From contig NC_090444.1 of NCBI RefSeq assembly GCF_031143425.1, positions 55,299,533 through 55,363,532 on the forward strand: a stretch of 64,000 nucleotides of DNA. The letters run 5' to 3'. The stretch comes from Pleurodeles waltl. Taxonomy: Eukaryota; Chordata; Amphibia; Caudata; Salamandridae. The position numbers and the translations under genes were made by a program. Below, in pieces: positions 25,660 through 37,148 of the stretch (its first letter is position 1; each line of letters starts with the position of its first letter). The notes under the pieces are model-generated. The model was given only the letters and a program-made list of their open reading frames with translations. It was not told where the DNA came from and did no database searches.

Positions 25660-28600
25660 GGCACTTTGCAAAAAACCCCTCTGTTTTCTTACAAAAAATG
25701 GGATGTGTCCACGTTGCGTTTTGGGGCATTTCCTGTTGCGGGCGCTAGGCCTACCCTCACAAGTGAGGTATCATTTTTATCAGGAGACTTGGGGGAATGC
25801 TGAGTGGAAGGAAATTTGTGGTTCCTCTCAGATTCCAGAACTTTCTGTCACCATAATGTGAGGGAAATGTGTTTTTTTAGCCAAATGTTGAGGTTTGCAA
25901 AGAATTCTGTGTAACAGAACCTGGTCAGAGCCCCACAAGTCACCCCATCTTGGATTCCCCTAGGTCTCTAGTTTTCAAAAATGCACAGGTTTGGTAGGTT
26001 TCCCTAGGTGCCGGCTGAGCTAGAGGCCAAAATCTACAGGTAGGTACTTTACAAAAAACAGCTCTGTTTCCTGTCAAAAAATGGGATGTGTCCACGTTGT
26101 GCTTTGGGGCATTCCCTGTCGCGGGCGCTAGGCCTACCCACACAAGTGAGGTATCATTTTTATCGGGAGACTTGGGGGAACGCTGGGTGGAAGGAAATTT
26201 GTGCCTCCTCTCAGATTCCAGAACTTTCTGCCACAGAAATGTGAGGGAAATGTGTTTTTTAGCCAAATTTTGAGGTTTGCAAAGAATTCTGGGTAATAGA
26301 ACCTGATCATAGGCCCACAAGTCACCCCATCTTGGATTCCCCTAGGTCTCTAGTTTTAAAAAATGCACAGGTTTGGTAGGTTTCCCTAGGTGCCGGCTGA
26401 GCTAGAGGCCAAAACCTACAGGTAGGCACTTTGCAAAAAACTGCTCTGTTTTCTGTGAAAAAATGGGATGTGTCGACGTTGTGTTTTGGGGCATTTCGTG
26501 TCGCGGGCGCTAAGCCTTCCCACACAAGTGAGGTATCATTTTTATCGGGAGACTTGGGGGAACGCTGGGTGGAAGGAAATTTGTGCCTCCTGTCAGATTC
26601 CAGAACTTTCTGCCCCTGAAATGTGAGGAACATGTGTTTTTTTTGCCACATTTTGAGGTTTGCAAAGGATTCTGGGTAACAGAAACTGGTCAGAGCCCCA
26701 CAAGTCACCCCATCTTGGATTCCCCTAGGTCTCTAGTTTTCAAAAATGCACAGGTTTGGTAGGTTTCCCTGGGTGCTGGCTGAGCTAGAGGCCAAAATCT
26801 ACAGGTAGGCACTTTGCAAAAAACAACTCTGTTTTCTTTAAAAAAATGGGATGTGTCCACATTGTGTTTTGGGGCATTTCCTGTCGCGGGCGCTATGCCA
26901 ACCCACACAAGTGAGGTATCATTTTTATCGGGAGACTTGGGGGAATGCTTGGTAGAAGGAAATGTGTGCCTCCTCTCAGATTCCAGAACTTTCTGCCATA
27001 GAAATGTGAGAAACATGTGTTTTTTTAGCCAAATTTTGAGGTTTGCAAAGGATTCTGGGTCACAGAACCTGGTCAGAGCCCCACAAGTCACCCCATCTTG
27101 GATTCCCCTAGGTCTCTAGTTTTCAAAAATGCACAGGTTTGGTAGGTTTCCCTGGGTGCCGGCTGAGCTAGAGGTCAAAATCTACAGGTAGGCACTTTGC
27201 AAAAAACACCTCTGTTTTCTCTCAAAAAATGGGATGTGTCCACGTTGCGATTTGGGGCATTTCCTGTCGCGGGCGCTAGGCCTACCCACACAAGTGAGGT
27301 ATCATTTTTATCGGGAGACTTGGGGAAACGCTGGGTGGAAGGAAATTTGTGCCTCCTCTCAGATTCCAGAACTTTCTGCCCCAGAAATGTGAGGAACATG
27401 TGTTTTTTTAGCCAAATTTTGAGGTTTGCAAAGGATTCTGGGTAACAGAACCTGTTCAGAGCCCCAGAAGTCACCCCATCTTGGATTCCCCTAGGTCTCT
27501 AGGTTTAAAAAATGCACAGGTTTGGTAGGTTTCCCTAGGTGCTGGCTGAGCTAGAGGCCAAAATCTACAGGTAGGCACTTTGCAAAAAACTGCTCTGTTT
27601 TCTGTGAAAAAATGGGATGTGTCCACGTTGTGTTTTGGGGCATATCCTGTCGCGGGCGCTATGCCAACCCACACAAGTGAGGTATCATTTTTATCGGGAG
27701 ACTTGGGGGAATGCTTGGTGGAATGAAATTTGTGGTTCCTCTCAGATTCCAGAACTTTCAGTCACAGAAAGGTGAGGAAAATGTGTTTTTTTAGCCAAAG
27801 TTTGAGGTTTGCATTGGATTCTGGGTAACAGAACCTGGTCAGAGCCCAACAAGTCACCCCATCTTGGATTCCCCTAGGTCTCTAGTTTTCAAAAATGCAC
27901 AGGTTTGGTAGGTTTCCTTAGGTGCCGGCTGAGCTAGAGGCGAAAATCTACAGGTAGGCACTTTGCAAAAAACTGCTCTGTTTTCTGTGAAAAAATGGGA
28001 TGTGTCCACGTTGTGTTTTGGGGCATATCCTGTTGCGGGCGCTAGGCCTACCCACACAAGTGAGGTATCATTTTTATCGGGAGACTTGGGGAAACACTGG
28101 GTGGAAGGAAATTTGTGCCTCCTCTCAGATTCCAGAACTTTCTGCCCCAGAAATGTGAGGAACATGTGTTTTTTTAGCCAAATTTTGAGGTTTGCAAAGG
28201 ATTCTGGGTAACAGAACCTGGTCAGAGCCCCACAAGTCACCCCATCTTGGATTCCCCTAGGTCTCTAGTTTTAAAAAATGCACAGGTTTGGTAGGTTTCC
28301 CTGGGTGCCGGCTGAGCTAGAGGTTAAAATCTACAGGTAGGCACTTTGCAAGAAACACCTCTGTTTTCTTTAAAAAAAAGGAATGTGTCCACGTTGCGAT
28401 TTGGGGCATTTCCTGTCGCGGGCGCAAGGCCTACCCACACAAGTGAGGTATCATTTTTATCGGGAGACTTGGGGGAATGCTGGGTGGAAGAAAGTTTGTG
28501 CCTCCTCTCATATTAAAGAACTTTCTGCCACAGAAATGTGAGGAACATGTGTTTTTTTAGCCCCATTTTGAGGTTTGCAAAGGATCCTGGGTAACAGAAC

Positions 28601-29105
28601 CTCATCAGAGCCCGACAAGTCACCCCATCTTGGATTCCCCTAGGTCTCTAGTTTTAAAAAATGCACAGGTTTGGTAGGTTTCCCTAGGTGCCGGCTGAGC
28701 TAGAGGCCAAAATCTACAGGTAGGCACTTTGCAAAAAACAGCTCTGTTTCCTGTCAAAAAATGGGATGTGTCCACGTTGTGCTTTGGGGCATTTCCTGTC
28801 GCGGGCGCTAGGCCTACCCACACAAGTGAGGTATCATTTTCATCGGGAGACTTGGGGGAACGCTGGGTAGAAGGAAATTTGTGCCTCCTCTCAGATTCGA
28901 GAACTTTCTGCCCCAGAAATGTGAGGAACATGTGTTTTTTTAGCCAAATTTTGAGGTTTGCAAAGGATTCTGGGTAACAGAACCTGGTCAGAGCCCCGCA
29001 AGTCACCTCATCTTGGATTCCCCTACATCTCTAGTTTTGAAAAATGCACAGGTTTGGTAGGTTTCCCTGGGTGCAGGCTGAGCTAGAGGCCAAAATCTAC
29101 AGGTA
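25660..29105. repeat. 9-mer module, copy 4 (mosaic)
   Basis: The standard nine-monomer order spans 3446 bp. Up to 28511 its diagnostic bases match copy 3 at 6512 bp. From 29027 rightwards they match copy 5 at 21834 bp. Private changes include taggtacttt near 26041 and ccccatttt near 28561. Confidence 0.88.
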
Positions 29106-29488
29106 GGCACTTTGCAAAAAACCCCTCTGTTTTCTTACAAAAAATGGGATGTGTCCACGTTGCGTTTTGGGGCATTTCCTGTTGCGGGCGCTAGGCCTAC
29201 CCTCACAAGTGAGGTATCATTTTTATCAGGAGACTTGGGGGAATGCTGAGTGGTTGGAAATTTGTGGTTCCTCTCAGATTCCAGAACTTTCTGTCACCAT
29301 AATGTGAGGGAAATGTGTTTTTTTAGCCAAATGTTGAGGTATGCAAAGAATTCTGTGTAACAGAACCTGGTCAGAGCCCCACAAGTCACCCCATCTTGGA
29401 TTCCCCTAGGTCTCTAGTTTTCAAAAATGCACAGGTTTGGTAGGTTTCCCTAGGTGCCGACTGAGCTAGAGGCCAAAATCTACAGGTA

Positions 29489-29870
29489 GGCACTTTACAA
29501 AAAACAGCTCTGTTTCCTGTCAAAAAATGGGATGTGTCCACGTTGTGCTTTGGGGCATTCCCTGTCGCGGGCGCTAGGCCTACCCACACAAGTGAGGTAT
29601 CATTTTTATCGGGAGACTTGGGGGAACGCTGGGTGGAAGGAAATTTGTGCCTCCTCTCAGATTCCAGAACTTTCTGCCACAGAAATGTGAGGGAAATGTG
29701 TTTTTTAGCCAAATTTTGAGGTTTGCAAAGAATTCTGGGTAATAGAACCTGATCATAGGCCCACAAGTCACCCCATCTTGGATTCCCCTAGGTCTCTAGT
29801 TTTAAAAAATGCACAGGTTTGGTAGGTTTCCCTGGGTGCTGGCTGAGCTAGAGGCCAAAATCTACAGGTA
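29489..29870. repeat. a/b hybrid monomer
   Basis: The monomer is a type (actttacaaa, gggcattccctg, gatcataggccc, ttttaaaaaatgc) up to 29804. Its tail from 29834 is b type (ctgggtgctgg). It is followed directly by c. One monomer equivalent of a-b has been lost. Confidence 0.8.
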
Positions 29871-30253
29871 GGCACTTTGCAAAAAACAACTCTGTTTTCT
29901 TTAAAAAAATGGGATGTGTCCACATTGTGTTTTGGGGCATTTCCTGTCGCGGGCGCTATGCCAACCCACACAAGTGAGGTATCATTTTTATCGGGAGACT
30001 TGGGGGAATGCTTGGCGGAAGGAAATTTGTGCCTCCTCTCAGATTCCAGAACTTTCTGCCATAGAAATGTGAGAAACATGTGTTTTTTTAGCCAAATTTT
30101 GAGGTTTGCAAAGGATTCTGGGTCACAGAACCTGGTCAGAGCCCCACAAGTCACCCCATCTTGGATTCCCCTAGGTCTCTAGTTTTCAAAAATGCACAGG
30201 TTTGGTAGGTTTCCCTGGGTGCCGGCTGAGCTAGAGGTCAAAATCTACAGGTA

Positions 30254-30636
30254 GGCACTTTGCAAAAAACACCTCTGTTTTCTGTGAAAAAATGGGATGT
30301 GTCCACGTTGTGTTTTGGGGCATATCCTGTCGTGGGCGCTAGGCCTACCCACACAAGTGAGGTACCATTTTTATCGGAAGACTTGGGGGAACGCTGGGTG
30401 GAAGGAAATTTGTGGTTCCTCTCAGATTCCAGAACTTTCTGCCACAGAAATGTGAGGAACATGTGTTTTTTTAGCCAAGTTTTGAGGTTTGCAAAGGATT
30501 CTGGGTAACAGAACCTGGTCAGAGCCCCACAAGTCACCCCATCTTGGATTCCCCTACGTCTCTAGTTTTAAAAAATGCACAGGTTTGGTAGGTTTCCCTG
30601 GGTGCCGGCTGAGGTAGAGGCCAAAATCTACAGGTA
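30254..30636. repeat. d/e hybrid monomer
   Basis: The start is d type (acacctctg, to 30273). From 30284 it is e type (gtgaaaaaatggg, catatcctgtcgtggg, gtaccatttt, tatcggaag). The switch window is about 11 bp. The neighbours are c and f, so one monomer was removed. Confidence 0.85.
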
Positions 30637-31783
30637 GGCACTTTGCAAAAAACAGCTCTGTTTCCTGTAAAAAATGGGATGTGTCCACGTTGTGCTTTGG
30701 GGCATTTCGTGTCGCGGGCGCTAGGCCTTCCCACACAAGTGAGGTATCATTTTTATCAAGAGACTTGGGGGAATGCTGGGTGGAAGGAAATTTGTGCCTC
30801 CTCTCAGATTCCAGAACTTTCTGCCGCAGAAATGTGAGGAACATGTGTTTTTTTAGCCAAATTTTGAGGTTTGCAAAGGATTCTGGGTAACAGAACCTGG
30901 TCAGAGCCCCACAAGTCACCCCATCTTGGATTCCCCTAGGTCTCTAGTTTTAAAAAATGCACAGGTTTGGTAGGTTTCCCTGGGTGCCGGCTGAGCTAGA
31001 GGTCAAAATCTACAGGTAGGCACTTTGCAAAAAGCACCTCTGTTTTCTTTCAAAAAATGGGATGTGTCCACGTTGCGATTTGGGGCATTTCCTGTCGCGG
31101 GCGCTAGGCCTACCCACACAAGTGAGGTATCATTTTTATCGGGAGACATGGGGAATGCTGGGTGGAAGAAAGTTTGTGCCTCCTCTCAGATTTCAGAACT
31201 TTCTGCCACAGAAATGTGAGGAACATGTGTTTTTTTAGCCAAATTTTGAGGTTTGCAAAGGATTCTGGGTAACAGAACCTGGTCAGAGCCCCACAAGTCA
31301 CCCCATCTAGGATCCCCCTAGGTCTCTAGTTTTAAAAAATGCACAGGTTTGGTAGGTTTCCCTGGGTGCTGGCTGAGCTAGAGGCCAAAATCTACAGGTA
31401 GGCACTTTGCAAAAAACACCTCTGTTTTCTTTAAAAAAATGGGATGTGTCCACGTTGTGTTTTGGGGCATTTCCTGTCGCGGGCGCTAGGCCAACCCACA
31501 CAAGTGAGGTATCATTTTTATCGGGAGACTTGGGGGAATGCTGGGTGGAAGGAAATTTGTGCCTCCTCTCAGATTCCAGAACTTTCAGTCACAGAAATGT
31601 GAGGAAAATGTGTTTTTTTAGCCAAAGTTTGAGGTTTGCATAGGATTCTGGGTAACAGAACCTGGTCAGAGCCCCACAAGTCACCCCATCTTGGATTCCC
31701 CTAGGTCTCTAGTTTTCAAAAATGCAAAGGTTTGGTAGGTGTCCCTGGGTGCCGGCTGAGCTAGAGGCCAAAATCTACAGGTA

Positions 31784-32166
31784 GGCACTTTGCAAAAAAT
31801 ACCTCTGTTTTGTTTCAAAAAATGGGATGTGTCCACGTTGCGTTTTGGGGCATTTCCTGTCGCGGGCGCTAGGCCAACCCACACAAGTGAGGTATCATTT
31901 TTATCGGGAGACTTGGGGGAATGCTGGGTGGAAGGAAATTTGTGCCTCCTCTCAGATTCCAGAACTTTCAGTCACAGAAATGTGAGGAAAATGTGTTTTT
32001 TTAGCCAAAGTTTGAGGTTTGCATAGGATTCTGGGTAACAGAACCTGGTCAGAGCCCCACAAGTCACCCCATCTTGGATTCCCCTAGGTCTCTAGTTTTC
32101 AAAAATGCAAAGGTTTGGTAGGTGTCCCTGGGTGCCGGCTGAGCTAGAGGCCAAAATCTACAGGTA
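31784..32166. repeat. j: g/i hybrid monomer (single-monomer expansion)
   Basis: The left part is g type (atacctctgttttg, gcgttttgggg). From 31896 the right part is i type (tatcattttt, cagtcacag, aggaaaatg, gcatagg). The switch lies between 31841 and 31896. It sits between i and g, as expected when i and g mispair by one period and exchange. The equivalent position near 53.6 kb lacks it. Confidence 0.88.
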
Positions 32167-32550
32167 GGCACTTTGCAAAAAATACCTCTGTTTTGTTTCA
32201 AAAAATGGGATGTGTCCACGTTGCGTTTTGGGGCATTTCCTGTCGCGGGCGCTAGGCCAACCCACACAAGTGAGGTATGATTTTTATCGGGAGACTTGGG
32301 GGAATGCTGGGTGGAAGGAAATTTGTGCCTCCTCTCAGATTCCAGAACTTTCTGCCCCAAGAAATGTGAGGAACATGTGTTTTTTTAGCCAGATTTTGAG
32401 GTTTGCAAAGGATTCTGGGTAACAGAACCTGGTCAGAGCCCCACAAGTCACCCCATCTTGGATTCCCCTAGGTCTCTAGTTTTAAAAAATGCACAGGTTT
32501 GGTAGGTTGCCCTGGGTGCCGGCTGAGCTAGAGGCCAAAATCTACAGGTA

Positions 32551-35500
32551 GGCACTTTGCAAAAAACACCTTTGTTTTCTTTAAAAAAAATGGGATATGT
32601 CCACGTTGCGTTTTGGGGAATTTCCTGTCGCGGGCGCTAGGCCTACCCACACAAGTGAGGTATCATTTTTATCGGGAGACTTGGGGGAACGCTGGGTGGA
32701 AGAAAGTTTGTGTCTCCTCTCAGATTCTAGAACTTTCTGCCCCAGAAATGTGAGGAACATGTGTTTTTTTAGCCAAATTTTGAGGTTTGCAAAGGATTCT
32801 GGGTAACAGAACCTGGTCAGAGCCCCACAAGTCCCCCCATCTTGGATTCCCCTAGGTCTCTAATTTTAAAAAATGCACAGGTTTGGTAGGTTTCCCTAGG
32901 TGCCGGCTGAGCTAGAGGCCAAAATCTACAGGTAGGCACTTTGCAAACAACACCTCTGTTTTCTTTCAAAAAATGGGATGTGTCCACGTTGCGTTTTGGG
33001 GCATTTCCTGTCGCGGGTGCTAGGCCTACCCTCACAAGTGAGGTATCATTTTTATCAGGAGACTTGGGGGAATGCTGGGTGGAAGGAAATGTGTGGTTCC
33101 TCTCAGATTCCAGAACTTTCTGTCACCATAATGTGAGGGAAATGTGTTTTTTTATCCAAATTTTGAGGTTTGCAAAGAATTCTGGGTAACAAAACCTGGT
33201 CATAGCCCCAGAAGTCACCCCATCTTGGATTCCCCTAGGTCTCTAGTTTTAAAAAATGCACAGGTTTGGTAGGTTTCCCTAGGTGCCGGCTGAGCTAGAG
33301 GCCAAAATCTACAGGTAGGCACTTTGCAAAAAACTGCTCTGTTTTCTGTGAAAAAATGGGATGTGTCCACGTTGTGTTTTGGGGCATATCCTGTCGTGGG
33401 CGCTAGGCCTACCCACATAAGTGAGGTACCATTTTTATCGGGAGACTTGGGGGAACGCTGGGTGGAAGGAAATTTGTGGTTCCTCTCAGATTCCAGAACT
33501 TTCTGCCACAGAAATGTGAGGAACATGTGTTTTTTTAGCCAAATTTTGAGGTTTGCAAAGGATTCTGGGTAACAGAACCTGGTCAGAGCCCCACAAGTCA
33601 CCCCATCTTGGATTCCCCTAGGTCTCTAGTTTTTAAAAATGCACAGGTTTGGTAGGTTTCCTTAGGTACCGGCTGAGCTAGAGGCCAAAATCTACAGGTA
33701 GGCACTTTGCAAAAAACAGCTCTGTTTCCTGTAAAAAATGGGATGTGTCCACGTTGTGTTTTGGGGCATTTCCTGTCGCGGGCGCTAGGCCAACCCACAC
33801 AAGTGAGGTATCATTTTTATCGGGAGACTTGGGGGAATGCTGGGTGGAAGGAAATTTGTGCCTCCTCTCAGATTCCAGAACTTTCAGTCACAGAAATGTG
33901 AGGAAAATGTGTTTTTTTAGCCAAGGTTTGAGGTTTGCATAGGATTCTGGGTAACAGAACCTGGTCAGAGCCCCAGAAGTCACCCCATCTTGGATTCCCC
34001 TAGGTCTCTAGTTTTAAAAAATGCACAGGTTTGGTAGGTTTCCCTAGGTGCCGGCTGAGCTAGAGGCCAAAATCTACAGGTAGGCACTTTGCAAACAACT
34101 GCTCTGTTTTCTGTGAAAAAATGGGATGTGTCCACGTTGTGTTTTGGGGCATATCCTGTCGTGGGCGCTAGGCCTACCCACATAAGTGAGGTACCATTTT
34201 TATCGGGAGACTTGGGGGAACGCTGGGTGGAAGGAAATTTGTGGTTCCTCTCAGATTCCAGAACTTTCTGCCACAGAAATGTGAGGAACATGTGTTTTTT
34301 TAGCCAAATTTTGAGGTTTGCAAAGGATTCTGGGTAACAGAACCTGGTCAGAGCCCCACAAGTCACCCCATCTTGGATTCCCCTAGGTCTCTAGTATATA
34401 AAAATGCACAGGTTTGGTAGGTTTCCTTAGGTGCCGGCTGAGCTAGAGGCCAAAATCTACAGGTAGGCACTTTGCAAAAAACAGCTCTGTTTCCTGTAAA
34501 AAATGGGATGTGTCCACGTTGTGTTTTGGGGCATTTCCTGTCGCGGGCGCTAGGCCAACCCACACAAGTGAGGTATCATTTTTATCGGGAGACTTGGGGG
34601 AATGCTGGGTGGAAGGAAATTTGTGCCTCCTCTCACATTCCAGAACTTTCATTCACAGAAATGTGAGGAAAATGTGTTTTTTTAGCCAAGGTTTGAGGTT
34701 TGCATAGGATTCTGGGTAACAGAACCTGGTCAGAGCCCCACAAGTCACCCCATCTTGGATTCCCCTAGGTCTCTAGTTTTCAAAAATGCACAGGTTTGGT
34801 AGGTTTCCCTAGGTGCCGGCTGAGCTAGAGGCCAAAATCTACAGGTAGGCACTTTGCAAAAAACTGCTCTGTTTTCTGTGAAAAAATGGGATGTGTCCAC
34901 GTTGTGTTTTGGGGCACATCCTGTCGCGGGCGCTAGGCCTACCCACACAAGTGAGGTATCATTTTTATCAGGAGACTTGGGGGAACGCTGGGTGGAAGGA
35001 AATTTGTGCCTCCTCTCAGATTCCAGAACTTTCTGCCACAGAAATGTGAGAAACATGTGTTTTTTTAGCCAAATTTTGAGGTTTGCAAAGGATTCTGGGT
35101 AACAGAACCTGGTCAGAGCCCCACAAGTCACCCCATCTTGGATTCCCCTAGGTCTCTAGTTTTAAAAAAAATGCACAGGTTTGGTAGGTGTCCCTGGGTG
35201 CCGGCTGAGCTAGAGGCCAAAATCTACAGGTAGGCACTTTGCAAAAAACACCTCTGGTTTGTTTAAAAAAATGGGATGTGTCCACGTTGCGTTTTGGGGC
35301 ATTTCCTGTCGCGGGCGCTAGGCCAACCCACACAAGTGAGGTATGATTTTTATCGGGAGACTTGGGGGAATGCTGGGTGGAAGGAAATTTGTGCCTCCTC
35401 TCAGATTCCAGAACTTTCTGCCCCAAGAAATGTGAGGAACATGTGTTTTTTTAGCCAGATTTTGAGGTTTGCAAAGGATTCTGGGTAACAGAACCTGGTC

Positions 35501-35616
35501 AGAGCCCCACAAGTCACCCCATCTTGGATTCCCCTAGGTCTCTAGTTTTAAAAAATGCACAGGTTTGGTAGGTTGCCCTGGGTGCCGGCTGAGCTAGAGG
35601 CCAAAATCTACAGGTA
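32551..35616. repeat. 8-mer block (k-P-Q-R-Q-R-S-g), 3066 bp
   Basis: New variants appear after k. P has gcaaacaacacc, gggtgctaggcc and caccataatg. Q resembles e (cgtgggcgc with gtaccatttt). R has acagctctg, tgtaaaaaatggg, gccaaccc and cagtcacag. S has ggggcacatcctg. The following four monomers (35617-37148) repeat the first four of this block at 3066 bp. Confidence 0.82.
33318..34847. repeat. Q-R dimer duplicated in tandem (about 765 bp x 2)
   Basis: Q (33318, 34083) and R (33701, 34466) alternate twice with a period of 765 bp. The second pair carries private marks, such as tatataaaaa at 34395-34404. The same duplicated dimer occurs at 54769-56297. Confidence 0.82.
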
Positions 35617-37148
35617 GGCACTTTGCAAAAAACACCTTTGTTTTCTTTAAAAAAAATGGGATATGTCCACGTTGCGTTTTGGGGAATTTCCTGTCGCGGG
35701 CGCTAGGCCTACCCACACAAGTGAGGTATAATTTTTATCGGGAGACTTGGGGGAACGCTGGGTGGAAGAAAGTTTGTGTCTCCTCTCAGATTCTAGAACT
35801 TTCTGCCCCAGAAATGTGAGGAACATGTGTTTTTTTAGCCAAATTTTGAGGTTTGCAAAGGATTCTGGGTAACAGAACCTGGTCAGAGCCCCACAAGTCC
35901 CACCATCTTGGATTCCCGTAGGTCTCTAATTTTAAAAAATGCACAGGTTTGGTAGGTTTCCCTAGGTGCCGGCTGAGCTAGAGGCCAAAATCTACAGGTA
36001 GGCACTTTGCAAACAACACCTCTGTTTTCTTTCAAAAAATGGGATGTGTCCACGTTGCGTTTTGGGGCATTTCCTGTCGCGGGTGCTAGGCCTACCCTCA
36101 CAAGTGAGGTATCATTTTTATGAGGAGACTTGGGGGAATGCTGGGTGGAAGGAAATGTGTGGTTCCTCTCAGATTCCAGAACTTTCTGTCACCATAATGT
36201 GAGGGAAATGTGTTTTTTTAGCCAAATTTTGAGGTTTGCAAAGAATTCTGGGTAACAAAACCTGGTCAGAGCCCCAGAAGTCACCCCATCTTGGATTCCC
36301 CTAGGTCTCTAGTTTTAAAAAAAGCACAGGTTTGGTAGGTTTCCCTAGGTGCCGGCTGAGCTAGAGGCCAAAATCTACAGGTAGGCACTTTGCAAAAAAC
36401 TGCTCTGTTTTCTGTGAAAAAATGGGATGTGTCCACGTTGTGTTTTGGGGCATATCCTGTTGTGGGCGCTAGGCCTACCCACATAAGTGAGGTACCATTT
36501 TTATCGGGAGACTTGGGGGAACGCTGGGTGGAAGGAAATTTGTGGTTCCTCTCAGATTCCAGAACTTTCTGCCACAGAAATGTGAGGAACATGTGTTTTT
36601 TTAGCCAAATTTTGAGGTTTGCAAAGGATTCTGGGTAACAGAACCTGGTCAGAGCCCCACAAGTCACCCCATCTTGGATTCCCCTAGGTCTCTAGTTTTT
36701 AAAAATGCACAGGTTTGGTAGGTTTCCTTAGGTGCCGGCTGAGCTAGAGGCCAAAATCTACAGGTAGGCACTTTGCAAAAAACAGCTCTGTTTCCTGTAA
36801 AAAATGGGATGTGTCCACGTTGTGTTTTGGGGCATTTCCTGTCGCGGGCGCTAGGCCAACCCACACAAGTGAGGTATCATTTTTATCGGGAGACTTGGGG
36901 GAATGCTGGGTGGAAGGAAATTTGTGCCTCCTCTCAGATTCCAGAACTTTCAGTCACAGAAATGTGAGGAACATGTGTTTTTTTAGCCAGATTTTGAGGT
37001 TTGCAAAGGATTCTGGGTAACAGAACCTGGTCAGAGCCCCACAAGTCACCCCATCTTGGATTCCCCTAGGTCTCTATTTTTAAAAAATGTACAGGTTTGG
37101 TAGGTTGCCCTGGGTGCCGGCTGAGCTAGAGGCCAAAATCTACAGGTA
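35617..37148. repeat. Partial repeat k-P-Q-R/g
   Basis: Four monomers repeat 32551 to about 34082 at 3066 bp. The last (36767-37148) is a hybrid: R type through cagtcacag up to about 36957, then g type (aacatg at 36972, gccagatttt). The hybrid joins this partial block directly to the k-like monomer at 37149. Confidence 0.82.

Larger units (their letters stand above)
29106..32934. repeat. Variable module, second 10-monomer form (v-a/b-c-d/e-f-h-i-j-g-k)
   Basis: Ten monomers span 3829 bp, but the composition differs from 8806-12634. There are two contraction hybrids (a/b and d/e), one expansion hybrid (j, g-left and i-right), and both f and the h-i pair are present. Because f, h and i coexist here, the ancestral order was probably e-f-h-i-g-k. 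The other modules would then have lost either f or h-i. Confidence 0.85.
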
